Positions 1 through 4,658 of a DNA stretch of 6,861 bases are shown here, one piece after another (the stretch's first letter is position 1; every line of letters begins with the position of its first letter). Origin of the DNA: Bacteroidales bacterium (GTDB lineage Bacteria > Bacteroidota > Bacteroidia > Bacteroidales > UBA7960). The DNA lies in NCBI GenBank assembly GCA_003554665.1, contig PWGY01000233.1:1-6861 (forward strand), written 5' to 3'. Below the pieces are notes generated by a model that was not told where the DNA came from, did no database searches, and saw nothing but the letters and a program-made list of their open reading frames with translations. A program made the translations under genes and the position numbers.

Positions 1-601
1 CTTTCAGGTTGAGCCCGGGTTCGATGGCGTTGATCAGTGCGGACTTGCCCACGCCTGAGTGCCCCGACAGCAATGAAATCCTGTGCCGGAGCAATTCACT
101 GAACAGATCCAGGTTGATGCCATCCGTGGCCGAGGTGTGAAGGCAACGGTATCCGGCCGCCTCATAGACCTTTGTTAATTCATTCAGCTTGTTGCCGGAG
201 CCAGTGCCGGAAATCAGGTCATATTTGTTGAATACGATTACGGCCGGAATGCTGTAGGCCTCACAGGTTACCAGAAAGCGGTCAATAAAGCCGGTGGAGG
301 TCCTGGGGTAGGCCAGGGTGGCAATGATTACGGCCTGATCAATATTTGCTGCAATGATGTGTGTTTGCCGTGAGAGTTTTGTGGCTTTTCGGATGATGTA
401 ATTTTGCCTGTCCAGAATTTCTTCGATTACACCGCCCCCTTCCTCAGCATGCAGTCTTACCCTGTCTCCAACCGCCACGGGGTTGGTCGCTTTGGAACCG
501 GAGAGTTTGATGCGGCCTCTGAGTCGGCAGTCTATCCGCCGGCCCTCTTCCGTCAATACCTTATACCAACTTCCCGTTGATTTGATTACAGTGCCTTCCA
601 C
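1..601 (-). CDS. rsgA: Ribosome small-subunit-dependent GTPase A (RsgA/YjeQ), 3' end beyond the window
   Basis: RsgA is a circularly permuted GTPase that binds the 30S subunit and helps its late maturation in the cytoplasm. About 200 codons are visible, against roughly 300 for the family, so the C-terminal part (rest of the GTPase and the zinc-binding domain) lies left of the window. Residues 1 to about 70 form the OB-fold RNA-binding region (start MEGTVIKSTGSWYKV). The GTPase motifs then appear in permuted order: G4 NKYD at 125-128, G5 TSA at 156-158, and the G1 P-loop GHSGVGKS at 180-187. The start is a GTG at 601-599. An in-frame TAA at 616-614 leaves no room for an upstream start, and a purine-rich AGGAAAGGA lies just upstream. 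It is divergent from gldA. The identification rests on motif order and is very secure. Confidence 0.96.
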   Translation of the reverse strand, partial: MEGTVIKSTGSWYKVLTEEGRRIDCRLRGRIKLSGSKATNPVAVGDRVRLHAEEGGGVIEEILDRQNYIIRKATKLSRQTHIIAANIDQAVIIATLAYPRTSTGFIDRFLVTCEAYSIPAVIVFNKYDLISGTGSGNKLNELTKVYEAAGYRCLHTSATDGINLDLFSELLRHRISLLSGHSGVGKSALINAIEPGLNLK

Positions 602-613
602 GAAGTCCTTTCC
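602..613 (-). promoter_or_regulatory. Ribosome binding site of rsgA (decides the GTG start)
   Basis: On the minus strand the bases AGGAAAGGACTTC precede the GTG at 601. This is the only clear Shine-Dalgarno-like sequence in the window; the other genes show none. Together with the stop codon at 616-614 it fixes the start of rsgA. Confidence 0.65.
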
Positions 614-639
614 TTAATTCTTTTACTGTTGCCGGATGG

Positions 640-668
640 TTGATTATGTGATAAAATTACTAATTTCG
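640..668 (+). promoter_or_regulatory. Candidate gldA promoter (Bacteroidota type)
   Basis: TTG at 640-642 and TAATTTCG at 661-668 are separated by 18 bases; the -7 element differs from TAnnTTTG by one base. Transcription would start around 673-675, leaving a leader of only about 13-15 bases before the ATG at 688. It overlaps the opposing rsgA promoter. Motif evidence only. Confidence 0.38.
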
Positions 669-681
669 TGTAAATACACAA
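652..681 (-). promoter_or_regulatory. Candidate rsgA promoter (Bacteroidota type)
   Basis: Read on the minus strand, TTG at 681-679 is followed after exactly 19 bases by TAATTTTA at 659-652. The Bacteroidota vegetative consensus is TTG-N19-TAnnTTTG, so only the last base of the -7 element differs. Transcription would start near 646, giving a leader of roughly 45 bases. The site overlaps the candidate gldA promoter on the other strand. It is inferred from the motif only. Confidence 0.45.
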
Positions 682-687
682 TGTGAT

Positions 688-1596
688 ATGTCTATACAGG
701 CAGCCAATGTTACAAAATTTTACGGGCAACAAAAGGCCCTGGATGATGTAAGTTTTCAGATCAGCCAGGGGGAAGTGGTGGCACTGCTTGGCCCCAACGG
801 GGCAGGGAAATCTACCATGATGAAGATCATTTCCTGTTATTTGCCGCAGTCGGCAGGTCAGGTCAGGGTTTGTGGTTTTGATGTGGCAGAAGATCCCCGT
901 AATGTCAAAAAAAGGGTTGGGTATTTGCCGGAAAACAATCCGCTGTATAATGATATGTATGTGAAAGAATACCTGATGTTTGCAGCCGGGGTCCATCAGC
1001 TCGGGCGTCAGGCTAAACAACGGGTGGATGAAATGATCGGGCTGACCGGGCTGGAGGCCGAGTATAAGAAAACCATCGGAACCTTGTCTAAAGGGTACAG
1101 ACAACGGGTCGGGCTGGCCCAGGCGCTGATTCATGACCCGGAAGTACTGATCCTCGATGAACCCACCTCGGGGCTTGACCCCAACCAGCTGGCGGAAATC
1201 AGGGAGTTGATCCGTGAAACAGGGAAATCAAAAACGGTAATCCTTTCCACACACATTATGCAGGAGGGGGAGGCGGTTTGCAACCGGGTCATGATCATCC
1301 ACAAAGGGCGCATCATTGCCGATGCACCCACTTCCGAAGTACGGATGCTTAATAAAGCAAGCCGCATTATCCGTGCTGAATTTGACAAGGGGGTGAATGT
1401 GGAGAAGCTGAAAGAAATTTCTGGTGTGATGGATGTGATCAAAGAGTCAGGGTCAGTTTACCGCATTCTTTCAGGAGCCGGGGGTGATCTGCGTGCGGAA
1501 ATTTTCCGGTTTGCCGTAAACAACGACCTTGTACTCTTGTCGATGGAGCAACAGGATCAGTCACTGGAGGAAATCTTCAGGGAGATGACCGTATAG
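688..1596 (+). CDS. gldA: Gliding-motility-type ABC transporter ATP-binding protein GldA
   Basis: This is the cytoplasmic ATPase subunit of an ABC-2-type exporter. In gliding Bacteroidota GldA works with the membrane protein GldF and with GldG, and the same family is also present in non-motile members. At 302 residues it has the normal length. Visible motifs are Walker A GPNGAGKS at 35-42, a Q-loop region GYLPENNPLYNDMY at 78-91 (typical of GldA, with Glu at 82 where many ABC proteins have Gln), signature LSKGYRQR at 133-140, Walker B VLILDEPT at 153-160 with catalytic Glu158, D-loop SGLD at 161-164 and the H-loop His in STHI (His189). Residues after about 230 form the C-terminal accessory domain. 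The ATG at 688 starts the family-typical MSIQ and has no Shine-Dalgarno. No gldF or gldG is visible; in some species these lie elsewhere. The ABC ATPase call is certain; the GldA assignment is strong, from sequence resemblance. Confidence 0.9.
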   Translation: MSIQAANVTKFYGQQKALDDVSFQISQGEVVALLGPNGAGKSTMMKIISCYLPQSAGQVRVCGFDVAEDPRNVKKRVGYLPENNPLYNDMYVKEYLMFAAGVHQLGRQAKQRVDEMIGLTGLEAEYKKTIGTLSKGYRQRVGLAQALIHDPEVLILDEPTSGLDPNQLAEIRELIRETGKSKTVILSTHIMQEGEAVCNRVMIIHKGRIIADAPTSEVRMLNKASRIIRAEFDKGVNVEKLKEISGVMDVIKESGSVYRILSGAGGDLRAEIFRFAVNNDLVLLSMEQQDQSLEEIFREMTV

Positions 1597-1664
1597 CAGG
1601 GGGTGAGATGCCCGGTCGTTCAATAATCTGCCTGGCTATCCTCCCGGCTTGCAGTCAGCCACGG
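1597..1664. other. Convergent gap between gldA and nadD, no clear terminator
   Basis: This 68-bp GC-rich spacer separates the 3' ends of two converging genes. One imperfect stem can be drawn (about 1630-1637 with 1657-1665, one bulged base, 19-base loop), but no T-tract follows it on either strand. A bidirectional structure is possible but not supported further. No small ORF with a family signature was seen. Confidence 0.4.
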
Positions 1665-2261
1665 CTACACCCTGCCCGGGTTTTGGTAATATTTTTTTTC
1701 CTTTATGTGCTCAAGAACCTTGTCAGGCAGAAGGTAACGGTTATCCTTTCCTTCTGCAAGGTCTTTCCTGATGCCGGAGGATGAAATTTCAATGCGGGGG
1801 GCTTCAATAAGCTTCACATTGGGCAGGTCGAGAAAAGGCGAGGCGGGTTTGTCAGACCGCGGATAAACATAAATGGTCAGCAGGGACAAAACCTCCCTGT
1901 AATTTTTCCATTGGTCAAATGCGTCCAGGTTGTCGGATCCGATAAGTAAAATAAAATCTCTTTCCGGATAAAGGGTCTTTAACTTCTTCAGCGTATTGAT
2001 GGTGAAGGAAGGCTTATTCATGGACAGCTCAATGTCGCAGGCCCGGAATGAAGGGTTGTCTTCCACTGCGAGACGCAACAAGTTCAGCCGGTCTTCCTCG
2101 CTGAGCATCTTTTCACCGGTTTTGAAAGGGTTCTGTGGAGACAGCACAAACCACACATCGCGGATCGCTGTGTGCTGTACGAAATGTTGTGCAATGATCA
2201 GATGGCCGGTGTGCACCGGGTTGAAAGATCCGAACAGCAAGCCGGTGATTGGTTTTTTCAT
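1665..2261 (-). CDS. nadD: Nicotinate-nucleotide adenylyltransferase
   Basis: NadD joins nicotinate mononucleotide and ATP to make deamido-NAD (nicotinate adenine dinucleotide) and pyrophosphate, a central step of NAD synthesis in the cytoplasm. The protein has 198 residues, as usual. The nucleotidyltransferase signature GSFNPVHTGH is at 11-20 (HxGH at 17-20), with SPQNPFK at 41-47, the family segment SFTINTL at 85-91, LIGSDNLDAFDQW at 106-118, and the second ATP-binding motif ISSSGIR at 159-165. It is the last gene of the yicC-gmk-nadD operon. Its ATG at 2261 overlaps the gmk stop TGA as ATGA. No Shine-Dalgarno precedes it, so translation is probably coupled to gmk. The gene ends in TAG at 1667-1665, converging with gldA. 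I see nothing unusual in the protein. Confidence 0.97.
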   Translation of the reverse strand: MKKPITGLLFGSFNPVHTGHLIIAQHFVQHTAIRDVWFVLSPQNPFKTGEKMLSEEDRLNLLRLAVEDNPSFRACDIELSMNKPSFTINTLKKLKTLYPERDFILLIGSDNLDAFDQWKNYREVLSLLTIYVYPRSDKPASPFLDLPNVKLIEAPRIEISSSGIRKDLAEGKDNRYLLPDKVLEHIKEKKYYQNPGRV

Positions 2262-2851
2262 GATGCCGGTGGGTAATGGTTACTTCCGATAAATGCACGA
2301 ACCAGGGAATCAGCCTCGCTGACGGCATCCTCCAGTTTGTCGTTTACCACCACCTGGTCAAAATCCCCGGCAAATGACAACTCATGCCTGGCTTTCCCCA
2401 GTCTCTTTTCCAGGCTTTCCGGTGTTTCTGTATTTCTGTTTACCAACCTGTTTCTCAGTTCCTCCATTGAAGGGGGTTTGATGAAAATGGCCAGTGTTCT
2501 GTCCGGAAATTGTTTCTTAATGTTTATACCACCGGCTACGTCCACATCAAAAACCACATGCTTCCCTTTGTTCCATAACCTTTCCACTTCGCTGAGCAAT
2601 GTGCCGTAATAACTGCCCGGGTAAACTTCTTCCCATTCGAGGAAAGCACCCTCACTGATCCTGGAGCGAAACTCTTCCGGTGACAGGAAGTAATAATCCT
2701 TCCCGTCTGTTTCCCCTGGTCTCATGGGCCGGCTGCAGGCAGAAACGGAAAAGGCAAGCTGAGGCGTATTTTTCAGGATCTCCCTGACAATACTTGTCTT
2801 GCCAGCCCCCGAAGGTGCAGAAAAAACAATCAGTTTTCCTTTTGCGGCCAT
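2258..2851 (-). CDS. gmk: Guanylate kinase
   Basis: Gmk phosphorylates GMP to GDP with ATP, an essential step in cytoplasmic purine nucleotide metabolism. The 197-residue length is normal. The P-loop SAPSGAGKT is at 11-19. The GMP-binding segment is at 35-47 (SVSACSRPMRPGE, with Ser40, Arg41 and Arg44; many homologues read TTRxxR here). It continues with DYYF at 52-55, EWEEVYPGSYYGT at 72-84, the FDVDVAGG strand at 101-108, and the lid region with Arg residues around 132-151. The ATG at 2851 overlaps the yicC stop TAA as TAATG, and the 3' end overlaps nadD by four bases, so all three genes are probably read from one mRNA. No Shine-Dalgarno lies at the usual distance; an AAGGA inside yicC is about 21 bases upstream. 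Identification is secure. Confidence 0.97.
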   Translation of the reverse strand: MAAKGKLIVFSAPSGAGKTSIVREILKNTPQLAFSVSACSRPMRPGETDGKDYYFLSPEEFRSRISEGAFLEWEEVYPGSYYGTLLSEVERLWNKGKHVVFDVDVAGGINIKKQFPDRTLAIFIKPPSMEELRNRLVNRNTETPESLEKRLGKARHELSFAGDFDQVVVNDKLEDAVSEADSLVRAFIGSNHYPPAS

Positions 2852-3726
2852 TACAGGATATTCATTAGTTGTTCCTTGATCTTTTCCAGTTCATCCTTCA
2901 TCCGGACGACATGCTGTTGAATGGCCGCATCGTTGGCCTTGCTGCCGATGGTATTGATCTCTCTGCCAATCTCCTGGGTAATGAAGCCCAGTTTTTTGCC
3001 GGCTGAGATGCTTTCTGCCATGGTGTCCGAAAAATAATCCAGATGTTGCTCCAGGCGTACCATCTCCTCGGTAATATCAAACTTTTCGAGGTAATAGATC
3101 AACTCCTGTTCAAAGCGATTGGGATCCGGGGTGGCCACATCCTTCAGTTCCTCCAAAGCCGCGGAAAGCCTTTTCCGGATGTCTTCCCTGCGCTGCTTTT
3201 CCAGGGGAGGGATCTGGGTCAGCAAAGATTTTAGTTTGCCGATACGGTCCCGAAGGTCTTTTTCCAGATGCCGGCCTTCCGATTGACGGTAACTGATGGT
3301 GTCATCCAGGGCTTCTTCCACAGCCTGCTGCAATTGACCCCATTCTTCCTGGTCAAGGGTCTCTGTTTGCTGGGTATATACCTCCGGAAGGCGCAAAATG
3401 GCGGGTAACAGGCTGTCCGTTACAGGGATATCGTACTCACGGCTGAATGCTGTAAGTTCGAGATAATACTTTTTCATCAGCGATGTGTTCAGCGAGTAGG
3501 CGGCACTCTCGTCTTTGCTTTCTATCGTGATGAGCAACTCCACCTTGCCTCTTGACAATTTTTTGCCTAGCAATGACCTGAGTTCCTGTTCCTTGCTTTT
3601 GTAAATGTAAGGTAGTTTCAGGTTCACATCCAGGGTTTTGCTGTTCAGGGAGCGAATCTCAACTGTGAGGGTTTTGTGACTGTGCTGGCAGGTTGACTTG
3701 CCGTAGCCCGTCATGGATTGTATCAT
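2851..3726 (-). CDS. YicC-family endoribonuclease
   Basis: YicC proteins are endoribonucleases; the E. coli member has been linked to degradation of the small RNA RyhB. The RNA target here is unknown. I choose the start at 3726 because it gives the family's characteristic N-terminus, MIQSMTGYGK, and a normal length of 291 residues. The frame is open upstream to 4032, but that part lies antisense to the beta-barrel gene and does not resemble the family. The YicC-like N-terminal domain covers about 1-155 (MTGYG at 5-9, EIRSLNSK at 23-30, KLSRGKVEL at 56-64). A charged helical linker follows at about 155-200. The conserved C-terminal domain is at about 205-291, with FDITEEMVRLEQHL at 216-229, GKKLGFITQEIGREINTIGSKAND at 243-266 and a final helix MKDELEKIKEQL. 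It is the first gene of the operon with gmk and nadD. The leader is short and lacks a Shine-Dalgarno. Confidence 0.94.
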   Translation of the reverse strand: MIQSMTGYGKSTCQHSHKTLTVEIRSLNSKTLDVNLKLPYIYKSKEQELRSLLGKKLSRGKVELLITIESKDESAAYSLNTSLMKKYYLELTAFSREYDIPVTDSLLPAILRLPEVYTQQTETLDQEEWGQLQQAVEEALDDTISYRQSEGRHLEKDLRDRIGKLKSLLTQIPPLEKQRREDIRKRLSAALEELKDVATPDPNRFEQELIYYLEKFDITEEMVRLEQHLDYFSDTMAESISAGKKLGFITQEIGREINTIGSKANDAAIQQHVVRMKDELEKIKEQLMNIL

Positions 3727-3739
3727 ACGGATTTTTTTA

Positions 3740-3747
3740 CAAATATA
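3740..3747 (-). promoter_or_regulatory. Candidate -7 element of the yicC-gmk-nadD operon
   Basis: The minus strand reads TATATTTG at 3747-3740, an exact match to the Bacteroidota -7 consensus TAnnTTTG, 13 bases before the yicC ATG at 3726. No good TTG is found at the expected -33 distance, so the promoter is incomplete by motif. The leader would be only about 7-9 bases. Confidence 0.4.
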
Positions 3748-3801
3748 GCAATTGCGCAAAGGACTGAAGCGGAGAATCATCCCTTTTGCCATTAATTTGC
3801 T

Positions 3802-3809
3802 TAAATTTG
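3802..3809 (+). promoter_or_regulatory. Candidate -7 element of the PorT-family gene
   Basis: TAAATTTG matches TAnnTTTG exactly but ends only five bases before the ATG at 3815, so transcription from it would start at or next to the start codon (leaderless or nearly so). No TTG is present at 17-23 bases upstream. In AT-rich DNA this match may be by chance. Confidence 0.25.
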
Positions 3810-3814
3810 ACATT

Positions 3815-4543
3815 ATGGGGGAGTTGGTCAGAAAAATATCGTTGGTTTTGTTGCTGTCGGTAACAGCTATTGGTTTATCCGCCCAGGATTTTCGTGGAGG
3901 TTTCCGGGCAGGGCTTACAGCCAGTGAGGTTTCCGGTGATGATGCTGGAGGCCCCGACAGGCTTGGCTGGTTTGCTGCTGTTTTTACCAATCGGGATGTG
4001 AGTGAAAACTCCCGCATACAGCTGGAAGTCATGTATACTCAGAAGGGAAGCCGGGTATTCCATGACCCCCACCATGATAACAACGGGCAGGAAGCAACAG
4101 CTTTCCTTGCCGTAGCCGATGACAATGGTGTTCCTGAGCCTCCTGTCGATGAATATCGTGATTACCGGCTTAACCTGCATTATGTGGAGGTGCCCCTGTT
4201 GTTCAAGTTTGACTTTTCCCCCATGATCTCCCTTCCTTACGCTGAGCGGTTGACCGGTGAAATCGGGCTTTCAGGCTCCACAGTGGTGAGGCATTACGAA
4301 GAGGATAAGGGAAGGGATATCACGGATGACATGGCAGATGAAAGGCCATTTTATGCCGCAGAGCTTAGCTTGCTTGCCGGGTTGTATTATCCTGTTCGTG
4401 AGGGGCTGGATTTTCAGCTCAGGTTCACCCAGGGGGTCACCCCTTTCCGTCCGCACCAGAGTGGGGCCACTACCTGGTACAACCGCGGACAGTATAATAC
4501 GGTTTGGAGTTTCGGTGTGTCCTACCCTTTTTTCTCCCGCTAA
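3815..4543 (+). CDS. PorT-family outer-membrane beta-barrel protein (PF13568-like)
   Basis: This is a secreted 242-residue protein predicted to form a small beta-barrel in the outer membrane; its substrate or partner is unknown. I set the start at the ATG at 3815 because it gives a clean signal peptide: MGELVRK, a hydrophobic core at about 8-22, then SAQ with likely cleavage near residue 24. The frame can be extended to a TTG at 3752, but that adds 21 residues ahead of the signal peptide and is unlikely. Family features are GGFRAGLTASEVSGDD at 28-43, alternating strands such as RIQLEVMYTQKGSR at 67-80, LHYVEVPLLFKF at 121-132, and a final strand TVWSFGVSYPFF at 229-240. A 38-residue loop at 81-118 is rich in His, Asp and Glu (HDPHHDNN at 83-90). 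The family also includes the type IX secretion protein PorT, but I see no reason to call this gene porT. It is divergent from yicC. Confidence 0.8.
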   Translation: MGELVRKISLVLLLSVTAIGLSAQDFRGGFRAGLTASEVSGDDAGGPDRLGWFAAVFTNRDVSENSRIQLEVMYTQKGSRVFHDPHHDNNGQEATAFLAVADDNGVPEPPVDEYRDYRLNLHYVEVPLLFKFDFSPMISLPYAERLTGEIGLSGSTVVRHYEEDKGRDITDDMADERPFYAAELSLLAGLYYPVREGLDFQLRFTQGVTPFRPHQSGATTWYNRGQYNTVWSFGVSYPFFSR

Positions 4544-4547
4544 ACAG

Positions 4548-4601
4548 CTGCCATATTATCTTAACAATTTCTTTATTGTCTGCTTGTTGAAAATTTGGCA
4601 G
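4548..4601. repeat. Nested inverted repeats between the PorT-family gene and the receptor gene
   Basis: CTGCCATATT at 4548-4557 and AATTTGGCAG at 4592-4601 are complementary at 9 of 10 positions, with 34 bases between them. Within that loop, ACAAT at 4564-4568 and ATTGT at 4575-4579 form a second perfect 5-bp pair with a 6-base loop. The structure begins five bases after the upstream stop codon and covers the -33 element of the receptor promoter. It could be a weak terminator, an operator, or chance. Confidence 0.35.
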
Positions 4602-4616
4602 ATTGGATTACTTTTG
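4587..4616 (+). promoter_or_regulatory. Promoter of the TonB-dependent receptor gene
   Basis: TTG at 4587-4589 and TACTTTTG at 4609-4616 are exactly 19 bases apart, a full match to the Bacteroidota consensus TTG-N19-TAnnTTTG. Transcription would start around 4621-4623. The resulting leader of about 37 bases is A-rich and lacks a Shine-Dalgarno, as is common in this phylum. This is the strongest promoter-like site in the window and implies the receptor is transcribed independently of the gene before it. Confidence 0.65.
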
Positions 4617-4658
4617 CACCGCAATCAAATCTAAAATTTTACTAAACCAATCCGACAA

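Noticed and set aside
586..1134. A 182-codon open frame on the minus strand
   Set aside because: It is antisense to gldA and overlaps the rsgA start and the promoter region; its translation is low-complexity and resembles no family.
1669..1697. A possible terminator for gldA: a short ACCC/GGGT hairpin followed by T-runs
   Set aside because: The stem is only four base pairs, the T-rich part is interrupted, and the T-run encodes Lys codons of nadD on the other strand.
3752..3814. A longer form of the PorT-family protein starting at 3752
   Set aside because: The start codon would be TTG, and the 21 extra residues would bury the signal peptide inside the protein.
3727..4032. An N-terminal extension of yicC by 102 residues
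   Set aside because: The frame is open, but the segment lies antisense to the PorT-family gene, is low in recognisable structure, and precedes the strongly conserved YicC start MIQSMTGYGK. It also crosses the divergent promoter region.
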